Assembly (NCBI GenBank): GCA_963809795.1
Contig: CAWELN010000026.1
Span: forward strand, 1 to 64,000
Direction: 5' to 3'
DNA from: DASUAS01 sp963809795
GTDB lineage: Bacteria > Actinomycetota > Acidimicrobiia > IMCC26256 > DASPTH01
Length of the DNA: 64,000 nucleotides
Shown in pieces: positions 34,762 to 44,132 of the stretch; within the stretch, counting starts at the first letter, position 1; every line of letters starts with the position of its first letter. Both the position numbers and the translations under genes were made by a program. The notes under the pieces were generated by a model, which worked only from the letters and a program-made list of their open reading frames with translations, was not told where the DNA came from and did not search any database.

Positions 34762-35445
34762 TCACTCCCCGCCCCGCCAGGGCGGGGTCCGGGGCGGGTC
34801 GAAGTCGCAGGGCCGCACCTCGCCGTCGATGGCGGCGAAGGCGAGCTCGCCCCAACGGTCGATGCCGGCCACCGGCCAGGGCAGGTTGTGCCGGTCGAAG
34901 AACCCGACCGCCCGGGTCTCGAGCGGGTGGCCGTGCAGCTCGCCGCCGATCATCCGGCAGTGGAAGAGCAGCGAGTAGAGCGGCAGCCGGGCGAACCCGA
35001 GACGCAGACCGTCGAGCACCGCGATGAGGGACAGCGGCTCGACCTCGATGCCGGTCTCCTCGTAGACCTCCTTGACCGCGATCTCGCTCGGCGAGTAGCC
35101 GACGTCGGCGTAGCCGACCGGGTAGAGCCACACCCCGGAGTCGGCCCGCTGGGTGAGCAGGAGCTCGCCGCGGTCGTTGGCGACGATCGCCGCCACCGCG
35201 ACCTTGGGGGTCACGTAGCCCTGCACTCCCTCGCCCACGCTGCTCAGCCACTCGTCGAACAGCGCGTCGGGCTCAGCTTCCTCGACCGCGACGGCGCGGA
35301 TGTCGGCCGCGACCTTCAGGACCTCCTCGAACCGCTCCTTCTCGTAGAGGCTCTGGGTGAACCCGAGGCCGGTGCGGGCGACGGCGGACAGGGTCTCCGC
35401 CCAGCGCAGCAGGTCGACGGCGGAGGGGCTGAACGGCTCGGTCAC
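34762..35445 (-). CDS. Nudix hydrolase with N-terminal hydrolase-associated domain
   Basis: A 227-residue protein. Residues 1-80 are the helical NUDIX_N-type domain (AVDLLRWAETLSAVARTGLGFTQS). A Nudix fold follows, with box GYADVGYSPSEIAVKEVYEETGIEV at about residues 112-136; the usual Arg of the box is Lys. Members hydrolyse nucleoside-diphosphate derivatives such as ADP-ribose. The substrate cannot be predicted. Convergent with pyrE. Confidence 0.85.
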   Translation of the reverse strand: MTEPFSPSAVDLLRWAETLSAVARTGLGFTQSLYEKERFEEVLKVAADIRAVAVEEAEPDALFDEWLSSVGEGVQGYVTPKVAVAAIVANDRGELLLTQRADSGVWLYPVGYADVGYSPSEIAVKEVYEETGIEVEPLSLIAVLDGLRLGFARLPLYSLLFHCRMIGGELHGHPLETRAVGFFDRHNLPWPVAGIDRWGELAFAAIDGEVRPCDFDPPRTPPWRGGE

Positions 35446-35455
35446 GGCCGTGAGA

Positions 35456-38011
35456 CTAACCGTCCGGTCCGAGGCGCTCGTCGAGCGTCACGGCCGCGGT
35501 GAGGCGGCTCAGCAGCGTCGCCCGGAGTGCCTCGACCGCGTGGCGGCGGGCGAAGCGCGCGCCCGATACGTCGTCGAGGTAGAAGACGTCGACCACGCGC
35601 TCGCCGGTGGTCGCGACGATCGCCTGATCGACGTCGAGATCCAGGTCGACGAACACGGCCGCCACGCGCGCGAGGAGACCGACATCGTCGGGGGCGTGCA
35701 CCTCGACGACGGTCGCGTGGTCGGACGCGTCGGTGTCGACGAGCACCCGGACGTCACGGTCGACGGTCGGCGCCGCCGGTCGGTAGCGGCGCGACCGCTC
35801 GCGCAGCTCCTGGTCGAGTGCGAGGGTCCCGTCGAGCGCGGCGCGCAAGGTCGCGGTGGCGCGTGCCCGGTCGTCTGCCGAGGCCAGCCGCCCGAAGCGG
35901 TCGTGGCCGGTGAAGACCTCGAGCGCGTACCCGCTCGGGTGCGAGGCCACGACCGCGCCCTCGATGTCGAACCCGACGAGCGCCAACGCCGCGGCCGCGG
36001 TGGCGAGGAGTCCGGTGCGATCGGGCTCCACGATGGTGCAGCGCCACAGATCACCGGGGAGCTCCGCCCAGTCGACGGCCCGCTCCCGGGCGAGCAGGAG
36101 GTCGCGGTGTCGGGCCAGCTCCGGCGCACCGAACGCGCGCGCGTAGGACGCCGGCATCGCGCCGAGGTACTCGGCGGCGGCCTCCTCGCCCACCGTCGCG
36201 GCCAGGTCGCGGTGAGCGTCGTCGACGGCCGGGACGTCGGCTTCCACCGCCCGCAACACGGCGTCCGTCTCGACGTAGAGCGTCCGCACCAACGACGCCT
36301 TGCCGGAGTTCCACGCCGCCGGGCCGGTGGCGCGCGAGTCGCCGATGGTGAGCGCGTACAGCAGCGCGTTGCGCTCGGTGTCGCCAACCGCTTCCGCGAA
36401 GCGGCTGATCGTGCGGGCGTCTCCGAGGTCGCGTCTCGTCGCGGTGTCGGCGAGCAGCAGGTGCTGCCGGACCGCCCACGCCAACTCGTCGGTCCCGGCC
36501 GGGTCGAGACCGATGCGACCCGCGACCGCGCGCGCGACCTCGACCCCCACGACCGAGTGGTCGCCGTCGCGGCCCTTGGCAATGTCGTGGAGCAGCGCGG
36601 CGAGGAGCAGCACGTCGCGCCGCGCGCTCCGGGCCACCTCGCCGTCGAAGCCGGCACCCAGCGGGTCGTTCGGGTCGAGGAGCGCCGCGCACTCGGCCAC
36701 GGCCTCGAGCGAGTGCCGGTCGACGGTGAAGCGGTGATAGGCGTTGCGTTGGGGCCGTGCCCGCACGTGCTCCCACTCGGGCAGCAGTCGCACGAGGAGG
36801 CCGACGTGGTCGAGGCTCTCGAACACCGGGATGGCCCCGCGCCCGGCGGCCAGCAACGCCACCAGCTCGGCGCGGGCAGCTTCGTCCCACCGCACCTCCG
36901 GTAGCTCGGCGAGCCGGGTCAGCGCGGGCCGTTCGAACGGCACGCGCAGCTCGGCGGCGCGCGCGGCCGCGCGCACGACGGTCGTCGTGTCGACCGGCGC
37001 GTCGGAGAGGAGCGCGATGCGACCGTCACGCAGCACGATGCCGTCACCGAGGTCGCGGCTGGCACTGTGGGACAGGGTCGGGCCCGCCTCCGCCGCCCGC
37101 AACCGCGCCCACTGCTCGCGGGTGATCCAGACGACGGCGCGTGCCGCTGCCCCGAGCGCGCGCATCAGCGCGTCGGCGTCGGGCATCACCAGCAGCCGGC
37201 TGACCGCGTCCTGCTCCTGCAACGGCAGCCGGTCGGAACGGCCGCCGGTGATCCGGTGGAGCGCGACGCGGGCGTCGAGCAGCAGGGCGCGCGCTTCGCG
37301 CAGTCGCTCGGGATCGCCCGCCTGCAGGTACCCGCGCTCGACGAGGATGGCGATACCGCGGTCCCACGCCCGACCGTCGTGCGGCCCCACGGTCGCGGCC
37401 GGGGTCGGCAGGCTCCAGCCCGCCCACCCCGGGGTCTGCAGGTCGCGCAGACCCCCGGCACCGGACTTCAGGTCGGGCTCGAGCATCTCGGCGATGGGGC
37501 CCGGGTGGTGAAGGCGTGCCGCCGCGGCGTCGGCCAGCGCGTCGACGAGACGATCCCGCCGCCGCGGCGCCAACTGCCGTACCCGCTGCACGAGCTCGTC
37601 GACCAACGCCGTGTCACCGGCGACGAGCCGCACGTCGAGGAGCGCGGTCAGCGCGTCGAGGTCCTCGTCGGCCACCGCCAACGCCTCTTTGACCGACCGA
37701 ACCGACTGCCCGAGGACGAACCCGGCGTCCCAGAGCGGGTACCAGAGCCCGCCGGCGGCGTCGGCATCCGGAGCACTCCGCCGGCTACCGCGATGCAGGA
37801 GCATCACGTCGACGTCGGACCCGGGGCACAGCTCCTGGCGCGCGTACGAGCCGAGCGCCACGACGGCCCACGCCGAGGAGCCGTCGATCCCGCGCGCCGC
37901 CGTCCGCAGGGTGTCGTCGACGACGGCGGCGAGGGCGCGCCCGAACGCCTCGCCCCGGAGGTCGTGGTCGTCGACCAGCCGCTCGCGCGCGCGGCGCGCG
38001 GCGGCGCTCAT
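35456..38011 (-). CDS. glnD: [Protein-PII] uridylyltransferase GlnD
   Basis: Bifunctional sensor of glutamine that uridylylates and deuridylylates PII. The 851-residue protein has an N-terminal nucleotidyltransferase with GSYARQELCPGSDVDVM (about residues 52-68), a GlnE/UTase helical region, an HD domain with LAALLHDIAKG (about 470-480), and two ACT domains (about 665-735 and 775-840). All expected parts are present. It follows glnB by 6 bp. Confidence 0.95.
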   Translation of the reverse strand: MSAAARRARERLVDDHDLRGEAFGRALAAVVDDTLRTAARGIDGSSAWAVVALGSYARQELCPGSDVDVMLLHRGSRRSAPDADAAGGLWYPLWDAGFVLGQSVRSVKEALAVADEDLDALTALLDVRLVAGDTALVDELVQRVRQLAPRRRDRLVDALADAAAARLHHPGPIAEMLEPDLKSGAGGLRDLQTPGWAGWSLPTPAATVGPHDGRAWDRGIAILVERGYLQAGDPERLREARALLLDARVALHRITGGRSDRLPLQEQDAVSRLLVMPDADALMRALGAAARAVVWITREQWARLRAAEAGPTLSHSASRDLGDGIVLRDGRIALLSDAPVDTTTVVRAAARAAELRVPFERPALTRLAELPEVRWDEAARAELVALLAAGRGAIPVFESLDHVGLLVRLLPEWEHVRARPQRNAYHRFTVDRHSLEAVAECAALLDPNDPLGAGFDGEVARSARRDVLLLAALLHDIAKGRDGDHSVVGVEVARAVAGRIGLDPAGTDELAWAVRQHLLLADTATRRDLGDARTISRFAEAVGDTERNALLYALTIGDSRATGPAAWNSGKASLVRTLYVETDAVLRAVEADVPAVDDAHRDLAATVGEEAAAEYLGAMPASYARAFGAPELARHRDLLLARERAVDWAELPGDLWRCTIVEPDRTGLLATAAAALALVGFDIEGAVVASHPSGYALEVFTGHDRFGRLASADDRARATATLRAALDGTLALDQELRERSRRYRPAAPTVDRDVRVLVDTDASDHATVVEVHAPDDVGLLARVAAVFVDLDLDVDQAIVATTGERVVDVFYLDDVSGARFARRHAVEALRATLLSRLTAAVTLDERLGPDG

Positions 38012-38017
38012 CGCGGC

Positions 38018-38356
38018 CTACAACGCGTCCGGGCCCGACTCTCCGGTGCGGATCCGCCACACGTTCTCCAGCGGGACCACCCACACCTTGCCGTCACCGA
38101 TCTTGCCGGTGTTCGCGGTGGTGAGCAGCTGTTGCACGACGCGTTCGACATCACCGTCGCCGACGAGGATCTCGATGCGCACCTTCGGCACGAAGTCGAT
38201 GGTGTACTCGGCCCCGCGGTACACCTCGGTGTGGCCCCGCTGACGTCCGAATCCCTGCACGTCGGACACCGTGAGGCCCTGGATCCCGAGCTCCTTGATC
38301 GCATCCTTCACGTCGTCCAGCTTGAAGGGCTTGATGATCCCGACGATCAGCTTCAT
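38018..38356 (-). CDS. glnB: Nitrogen regulatory protein PII
   Basis: ATG 38356 is chosen because MKLIVGIIKPFKLDDVK is the family start. The 112-residue PII protein has Tyr51 in the T-loop (EVYRGAEY), the uridylylation or adenylylation site, and the B- and C-loops (TGKIGDGKVWV). It reports nitrogen state to amt and other targets. It is 52 bp downstream of amt and 6 bp upstream of glnD, making an amt-glnB-glnD operon. Confidence 0.97.
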   Translation of the reverse strand: MKLIVGIIKPFKLDDVKDAIKELGIQGLTVSDVQGFGRQRGHTEVYRGAEYTIDFVPKVRIEILVGDGDVERVVQQLLTTANTGKIGDGKVWVVPLENVWRIRTGESGPDAL

Positions 38357-38408
38357 CCTGCTGCTCCCATCATGTCGCACCGCGCCGGCGTCCGGCGCGC
38401 CGCCGCGG

Positions 38409-39657
38409 TCAGACCCGGTCGAGTGAGTAGCCCACCTCGGAGTGCTGGGTGAGGTCGAGACCGGTCTCCTCGTCCTCCTCGGAGACGCGCAGCCCGCCGG
38501 GGATCACGAGCTGGAGCACCTTCAGGATCACGAACGTGAGCACGCCCGACCAGACGCAGCGTCGCGCCGACGGCGACGAGCTGGTCGCCCATGAGCTCCC
38601 AGCTGCCGTTCACGAACACGCCCTGGTGCACGACCGCGGGATTGAACGCCCGGTCGGCGAACAGCCCGAGGAGCAGTGAGCCGGCGAGCCCGCCGACGAG
38701 GTGCACGCCGACGACGTCGAGCGCGTCGTCGTAGCCGAAGCGGAACTTCATGCTCACCGCGAAGTAGCAGAGCGCGCCCGCGATCAGCCCGATCCAGATC
38801 GCGGCCATGCCGCCGACGTACCCGGCGCACGGCGTGATGGCAACGAGCCCGGCGACCGCGCCCGACGCCGCGCCCAGCGTCGTCGCGTGCCCGCCGCGGA
38901 GCCGTTCGAACAGCAGCCAGCTGAGGAGGGCGGCGGCGGCGGCCATGTGGGTGTTGATGAGCGCCTGCGCGGCGATGCCGTTGGCCGCCAGCGCCGATCC
39001 GGCGTTGAAGCCGAACCAACCGAACCAGAGGATGCCGGTACCGAGCAGGGTGAGCGGCAGCGAGTGCGGCGGTGACGGGTGTTCCGGCCACCCGCGCCGA
39101 CGGCCGAGCACCAGCACCGCGGCGAGCGCGGCGATTCCCGCGTTGATGTGGACGACGGTGCCGCCGGCGAAGTCGAGGGCGCCGCGACGGAACAGCCAAC
39201 CCGCCGGCGAGAACACCCAGTGCGCGACGGGCGTGTACACCACCAGCGCCCAGAGCCCGAGGAACCAGAACCACGCCGAGAACTTCATGCGGTCGGCGAT
39301 CGCACCGGTGATGAGCGCGGGCGTGATCACCGCGAACATCAGCTGGAACGCCGAGAACGACAGCGGCGGGATCGGCACCTGCCCGAAGCCGGTCGCGGGG
39401 ATGACGTTGGCGTGGTGGAGAAAGGCGAGGTCGAAGTCGCCGATCCACTTGCCGGTGCCGTGGAACGCCAGCGAGTACATGCACACGGCCCAGAGCACGC
39501 TGATCAGCCCGAGGCAGAAGAAGTTCTGCATCAGCATGGCCAGCACGTTCTTGGCCCGGACCATCCCCCCGTAGAACAGGGACAGGCCCGGTGTCATGAA
39601 CATCACCAGCGCGGTGCTCACCAGCACCCACGCGGTGTCGCCCGCGTTGATCCGCAT
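38409..39657 (-). CDS. amt: Ammonium transporter Amt, frame-broken near the C-terminus
   Basis: The start at ATG 39657 follows GGGGAGGGGG. Eleven-helix Amt signatures are present: VMFMTPGLSLFYGGMVRAKN, FAGGTVVHINAGIAAL (pore His), FGWFGFNAGSAL and FGYDDALDVVGVHLVGG (second pore His). The reading frame changes near 38560 to give VWSGVLTFVILKVL and the regulatory tail, ending at TGA 38409-38411. The conserved cytoplasmic tail is the part that PII binds. I suspect a missing CG pair rather than a dead gene. First gene of amt-glnB-glnD. Confidence 0.88.
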
Positions 39658-39734
39658 CGAGACCCCCTCCCCACGCCGGCCCGGCTCCGCCGGCTCCGTG
39701 CGGTCAGGGAGCATACAGAGAAGTCAGGCGTGCG

Positions 39735-40241
39735 TCACAGATCGGTCACGGGAGCGTCAGCGCGGGCGCGGAGCACCCCCGCCTTGGCCATGCCCCACGC
39801 GAAATGCAGTGGCGCGAGCTCCTCGTCACCCAGGGCTCCGAGGTCGTGGATCACGAGGCCGTAGCGGTCGTCGGGCCACGCCCGCTCGTCGAACTCGCTG
39901 CGCTCGACGGGCGGGATCCCGGCCGCCTCCAGCACTGCAGTGGGCTCGCGGTACGCACTCCGCACGATCTGCAACGGCGTGGCGCGCTGCTCGCCGGCAT
40001 CGAGGGCGAAGAGTGCGTGCAGCTCCTGCTCGACCCGGTCGGCTGCGGCCCGCCCCGCGCTCACCGCGTCGCGTTCCGCCCGTGCGCGTGTCGCCGCGTC
40101 GGCGCGACCCCACGCGCCGAGGATGGCGCTCACCTGCCGCTCGACCCAGCCGGGGAGCTCGCGGGTCACGCCGGCGAGGATGGCGGCGCCCGACTCGGCG
40201 AGCAGTCGCAGATGGCGCGTCTCCTCCGGCGACGGCGTCAT
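39735..40241 (-). CDS. Hypothetical protein
   Basis: A 168-residue mostly helical protein, starting at ATG 40241 which overlaps the stop of the NIL-domain gene. Helices include HLRLLAESGAAILAGVTRELPGWVERQV and AAADRVEQELHALFALDAGEQRATPLQI. The C-terminus has a His/Trp-containing segment (HFAWGMAKAGVLRA). No domain is recognised. Operon position after hemQ and the NIL gene suggests a role in heme or metal handling, which is inference only. Confidence 0.55.
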   Translation of the reverse strand: MTPSPEETRHLRLLAESGAAILAGVTRELPGWVERQVSAILGAWGRADAATRARAERDAVSAGRAAADRVEQELHALFALDAGEQRATPLQIVRSAYREPTAVLEAAGIPPVERSEFDERAWPDDRYGLVIHDLGALGDEELAPLHFAWGMAKAGVLRARADAPVTDL

Positions 40242-40483
40242 CCCTCGATGACGTCGCCTTCCATGGTGTTGACGGTGCAGCCCACCTCTTCGAGGTAGGC
40301 GATCGCGGCCTCGAGGTGGTCCCGGGCTCCGTTGAGCTCGAGGATCACCCAGCCGGAATGGTCCTCGACGTTGGCGCGCCGGATGTTGGGCACGACGTCG
40401 AAGCGCTTCACGACCTCGTAGATCATCGGCCGGTCGACGAGCGACTCGGGGAACGACACGAACAGGCGCACGTGCTCGGACAC
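40238..40483 (-). CDS. NIL-domain protein
   Basis: An 81-residue stand-alone NIL domain (GTG 40483 behind AGAGGGGAG). It has the ferredoxin-like pattern VRLFVSFPESLVDRPMIYEVVKRFDVVPNIRRANVEDHSGWVILEL. NIL domains usually occur at the C-terminus of the methionine-uptake ATPase MetN and in sulfur-assimilation proteins and are thought to bind Met-like ligands. A free-standing copy next to hemQ is unusual but seen in actinobacteria. Confidence 0.75.
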   Translation of the reverse strand: MSEHVRLFVSFPESLVDRPMIYEVVKRFDVVPNIRRANVEDHSGWVILELNGARDHLEAAIAYLEEVGCTVNTMEGDVIEG

Positions 40484-40506
40484 GATTGCTCCCCTCTGCG
40501 CCGCGC

Positions 40507-41280
40507 TCAGAGCCCGACGCGGCGCACGGCTTCGGCGGGCTCGAGCAGCAGACCGGTGACGAACGGACCGAAGTCCGCGTACTCGGCCGACACCGGGTCG
40601 AACCGCATCTCGTAGACGATCTCCTTGAGCGCGACCGGGTCGTCGGCAAGCAGCGTCACACCCCACTCCCAGTCGTCGAGCCCGGTGGAGCCGGTGATCA
40701 GCTGCAGCACGCGGCCGGCGTAGGTCCGGCCCACGCGGGCGTGGCCGCCCATCAGGCGCTTCCGCTCCGAGAAGGGCAGGGAATACCAGTTCGCCGCCGT
40801 CTCCCGGCGCTTCGACATCGGGTAGAAGCAGATGGTCTGCTTCCGTGGCAGCTGCGGGTGGATCCGCTGCTCCTGGTAGTGGGCCATGCGGTCGCGCCAG
40901 GCCGCCAGCCGGGCCTCGGCCGCAGGCCCCTCGAGCTGCTCCTCGGTGGCCAGTCGGGCACGCTCGTCGTCCTCGGTCGAGGTGTACTCGGAGAGCTCGG
41001 TGAGCGACACGTACGAGTCGACCAGCGTGAGGGGGGTGCCCGTCAGCTCGTGCTGGAACGCCTGGAGCCGGGCGAGGTCGGGCCCGAGGGCCATGACGCC
41101 CAGCTCGGCCTTGTGGCCGAGCACGACGAACAGCAGCGCCTGGTGGCCGTCGTCGACGAGCGACTGCACCGCGTCGGTGACGCGCTTCCCGGCCTCCGGG
41201 TCGCGCTCCGCGCGGTCGCGGTCGACGCGGTAGAAGAGGTGGAGGACGCCCCACCCGACCGACGGTTGCACCGGGTCCAT
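40507..41280 (-). CDS. hemQ: Coproheme decarboxylase HemQ
   Basis: Chlorite-dismutase-family enzyme that makes heme b from coproheme in the Gram-positive pathway. ATG 41280 is the natural start. The heme-propionate region with Tyr is in FYPMSKRRE (about residues 146-154), NWYSLPFSERKRLM precedes GGHARVGR, where His is the proximal heme ligand, and TGSTGLDDWEWGVTL is the family signature. Length 257 residues is slightly long, with a charged insertion about 100-130. Confidence 0.92.
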   Translation of the reverse strand: MDPVQPSVGWGVLHLFYRVDRDRAERDPEAGKRVTDAVQSLVDDGHQALLFVVLGHKAELGVMALGPDLARLQAFQHELTGTPLTLVDSYVSLTELSEYTSTEDDERARLATEEQLEGPAAEARLAAWRDRMAHYQEQRIHPQLPRKQTICFYPMSKRRETAANWYSLPFSERKRLMGGHARVGRTYAGRVLQLITGSTGLDDWEWGVTLLADDPVALKEIVYEMRFDPVSAEYADFGPFVTGLLLEPAEAVRRVGL

Positions 41281-41302
41281 GAGGACCACGGTACCGCCCG
41301 GG

Positions 41303-42121
41303 TCAGGTGCTGACGTCGGTGAGCGAGGACAGATCCGTGGTCTGGTCGGCGGGCGGTGCCTGCACGTCGACCGGGACGCCGAAGTCGGTGATCTCCATGG
41401 TGAGCTCGGCGGTACCGGCCGAGGCGCCGAGGGAACCGGCGTCGACCACGAGGTGCATCTTCACGACCCGGTCGTCGTCGTTGATCCACACGTCGGCCGG
41501 TACCTTGCCCAACTTCGACAGCTCCTCACGTTGGCTTGCGGCCGAGTCGGGCAGCTTGGCGGCGACCTTGGCGTAGTCGATCGACGCGCGGTAGTGCGTG
41601 GCGTGCTGGCCCGCGACCGTGTCGTCGCCGACCTTGACCACGTCACCGGAGAGTCCCTGGAGGTACTCGAGACCCTGCTGGGGCCCGGTCGACTGCGCCT
41701 GGTCGGCGAGACCACCGAAGTCGGCACCGCTGCGCTGCTGCAACTCGTCGAGGCTCACGCGCACCCATGGCGTCGCGCCGAGCTTGGACGCGAACGGGAG
41801 GTCGCCGAAGTTGGCGTAGACGGTGCCGTCGACGATCCGCTCCTCGATGGAACCGAGCGAGGACAGCGAGAGCGTGATCTGGCCGGTCTTGCCGTCGCCG
41901 GCGACGATGCCCTGGCCGTGGATGGTGACGCTCTGGCCGGACGCGTTCACGTCCATGTCCATCACGAACCGGCTCGACGGCGCGGCCTGCGTGTTGCTCA
42001 CCGCGGCCTGGAGCGTCTTGATCGACACCGCCGCGTCGTTGCCGCCACCACCACCGCCGCATGCGGCGGCGGTCAGCGCGAGCGCGACCACCACCCCACC
42101 GAGCGCCAGCCGTCGTCTCAT
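41303..42121 (-). CDS. Lipoprotein of the LppX/LprG-like fold
   Basis: The signal peptide (LALGGVVVALALTAAAC) ends with a lipobox TAAAC at Cys21. The mature protein has a Gly run, then a beta-rich domain with repeated beta hairpins (VTIHGQGIVAGDGKTGQITLSL, VPADVWINDDDRVVKMHLVV). This is the LolA/LppX-like half-barrel used by actinobacterial lipoproteins that carry acylated lipids. It is convergent with no gene and lies upstream of hemQ on the same strand. Confidence 0.65.
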   Translation of the reverse strand: MRRRLALGGVVVALALTAAACGGGGGGNDAAVSIKTLQAAVSNTQAAPSSRFVMDMDVNASGQSVTIHGQGIVAGDGKTGQITLSLSSLGSIEERIVDGTVYANFGDLPFASKLGATPWVRVSLDELQQRSGADFGGLADQAQSTGPQQGLEYLQGLSGDVVKVGDDTVAGQHATHYRASIDYAKVAAKLPDSAASQREELSKLGKVPADVWINDDDRVVKMHLVVDAGSLGASAGTAELTMEITDFGVPVDVQAPPADQTTDLSSLTDVST

Positions 42122-42256
42122 CGTGCCCTCCGCCCTGGAATCCGCCCACCGTACGCTCGGTGGAGCGCCCTCGGAGGGCGCCCCGATGTGATCGGCGCCT
42201 CCGCCGGTCGGGTTGAGCGGTGCGCCGCGAACGCGACGGACGGCGGCGGGAATTGC

Positions 42257-42282
42257 GTGGGGCGCCCCGAAGGGCGCCCCAC
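42257..42282 (-). terminator. Hairpin after groEL
   Basis: GTGGGGCGCCC and GGGCGCCCCAC pair perfectly over 11 bp around CGAA, about 25 bp beyond the groEL stop on the minus strand. A tail of Ts is not clear, so termination strength is uncertain. Confidence 0.5.
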
Positions 42283-42307
42283 GGACTTCGACGTTCGGTG
42301 GTTCGGA

Positions 42308-43951
42308 CTAGAAGTCGCCCATGCCACCCATGTCGGGCATGCCACCGGGCATGCCACCGGGGGCGGCAGCCGGCTCCGGCTTGTCGGAGATGACGGCCTC
42401 GGTGGTGAGGAACAGGGCCGCGATCGATGCCGCGTTCTGCAGCGCCGAGCGGGTCACCTTGGCGGCGTCGATGACGCCGGCCTTCACGAGGTCCTCGTAC
42501 TCGCCGGTGGCCGCGTTCAGGCCGTTGGCGCCCTTGAGGCTCCGCACCTTCTCCACGATCACACCACCCTCGAGACCGGCGTTGACCGCGATCTGCTTGA
42601 GCGGCTCCTCGAGCGCACGGGCGACGATCTTGGCGCCGGTGGACTCGTCACCGTCGAGCGAACCGGCGAGGGTCAGGACGTTGGCCTGCGCACGGAGCAG
42701 CGCCACGCCACCACCGGGCACCACGCCCTCCTCGACCGCCGCCTTGGTGGTCTGGACCGCGTCCTCGATGCGGTGCTTCTTCTCCTTGAGCTCCACCTCG
42801 GTGGCCGCACCGACCTTGATGATCGCGACACCGCCGGCCAGCTTGGCGAGACGCTCCTGGAGCTTCTCGCGGTCGTAGTCGGAGTCGGTGTTGTCGATCT
42901 CGTTGCGGATCTGCTGGATGCGCCCCTGCACCTCCTGCTTCGAACCCGCGCCCTCGACGATCGTGGTCTCGTCCTTGGTCACCACGACGCGCCGGGCCCG
43001 GCCGAGCAGCTCGAGGCCGATGTTCTCCAGCTTGAGACCGATCTCCTCGGAGACCACCTGGCCGCCGGTGAGGATCGCCACGTCCTGCAGCATCGCCTTG
43101 CGGCGCTCGCCGAAGCCGGGAGCCTTCACCGCGGACGACTTGAACGTGCCCCGGATCTTGTTCACGACCAGCGTGGCCAGCGCCTCGCCCTCGACGTCCT
43201 CGGCGATGATCGCCAGCGGACGACCCGACTGCATGACCTTCTCCAGCACGGGGAGGAGGTCCTTGACCGCGGAGATCTTGCTCGAGACGAGCAGGATGTA
43301 CGCGTCCTCGAGCACCGCCTCCATGCGGTCGGTGTCGGTGACGAAGTACGGGGAGATGTAGCCCTTGTCGAAGCGCATGCCCTCGACGAGGTCGAGCTCC
43401 ATCCCGAAGGTCTGGCTCTCCTCGACGGTGATGACGCCGTCGGTGCCGACCTTCTCGAGCGCCTCGGCGATCATCGAGCCGACTTCCTTGTCGGCCGCCG
43501 AGATGGCCGCCACGTTCGCGATCTGCGCGTGGTCGGTCTTCACGCTCTTCGATTCCTTCTTGATCGCGTCGACCGCGGTCTCGACCGCCTTCTCGATGCC
43601 GCCCTTGAGCACCATCGGGTTCGCGCCGGCGGCCACGTTGCGGAGGCCCTCACGCACCATCGCCCACGCCAGCACCGTGGCGGTGGTGGTGCCGTCGCCG
43701 GCGACGTCGTCGGTCTTCTTGGCGACCTCCTTCACCAGCTCGGCGCCGACCTTCTCGTACGGGTCCTCGAGGTCGATCTCCTTGGCGATGGAGACGCCGT
43801 CGTTGGTGATGGTGGGTGCGCCCCACTTCTTCTCGAGCACGACGTTGCGGCCCTTCGGGCCGAGGGTGACGCGCACTGCGTCGGCGAGCTTGTTCATGCC
43901 CGCCTCGAGCGAGCGGCGCGCCTGCTCCGCGTAAGCGATCTGCTTCGGCAT
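42308..43951 (-). CDS. groEL: Chaperonin GroEL
   Basis: A 547-residue 60-kDa chaperonin, complete. The equatorial, intermediate and apical domains are recognisable: GPKGRNVVLEKKWGAP (residues about 31-46), the ATP-binding VAGDGTTTATVL (about 84-95), TDVEGEALATLVVNK-like VEGEALATLVVNKIRGT and the C-terminal GGMPGGMPDMGGMGDF tail. No groES follows or precedes, so this is a stand-alone groEL copy. Two CIRCE operators lie upstream, so HrcA control is expected. Confidence 0.97.
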   Translation of the reverse strand: MPKQIAYAEQARRSLEAGMNKLADAVRVTLGPKGRNVVLEKKWGAPTITNDGVSIAKEIDLEDPYEKVGAELVKEVAKKTDDVAGDGTTTATVLAWAMVREGLRNVAAGANPMVLKGGIEKAVETAVDAIKKESKSVKTDHAQIANVAAISAADKEVGSMIAEALEKVGTDGVITVEESQTFGMELDLVEGMRFDKGYISPYFVTDTDRMEAVLEDAYILLVSSKISAVKDLLPVLEKVMQSGRPLAIIAEDVEGEALATLVVNKIRGTFKSSAVKAPGFGERRKAMLQDVAILTGGQVVSEEIGLKLENIGLELLGRARRVVVTKDETTIVEGAGSKQEVQGRIQQIRNEIDNTDSDYDREKLQERLAKLAGGVAIIKVGAATEVELKEKKHRIEDAVQTTKAAVEEGVVPGGGVALLRAQANVLTLAGSLDGDESTGAKIVARALEEPLKQIAVNAGLEGGVIVEKVRSLKGANGLNAATGEYEDLVKAGVIDAAKVTRSALQNAASIAALFLTTEAVISDKPEPAAAPGGMPGGMPDMGGMGDF

Positions 43952-44017
43952 CTGGTGGTACCCCCTGGGAGTGGGTGAGTGGTCGGGTAGGGATGGTCGG
44001 GACCGGACCGTGCGTCG

Positions 44018-44044
44018 TTAGCACTCACAGGCACCGAGTGCTAA
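44018..44044 (-). promoter_or_regulatory. CIRCE operator (HrcA site), perfect
   Basis: TTAGCACTC-N9-GAGTGCTAA is the exact CIRCE consensus, 67 bp upstream of the groEL start. HrcA binding here represses groEL without heat stress. Confidence 0.95.
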
Positions 44045-44049
44045 CCATG

Positions 44050-44076
44050 TTGGCACTCGCGGCCCGAGAGTGCAAA
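44050..44076 (-). promoter_or_regulatory. Second, degenerate CIRCE operator
   Basis: TTGGCACTC-N9-GAGTGCAAA keeps both GCACTC/GAGTGC arms and the 9-bp spacer. It starts 32 bp from the first copy, so two HrcA dimers could bind on nearly the same face of the helix. Confidence 0.8.
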
Positions 44077-44132
44077 TTGCGTCCGCGTCCACGCTCGCGT
44101 CCGGCCCGTCCGCCCGGGCGTAGGCTTGGCGG

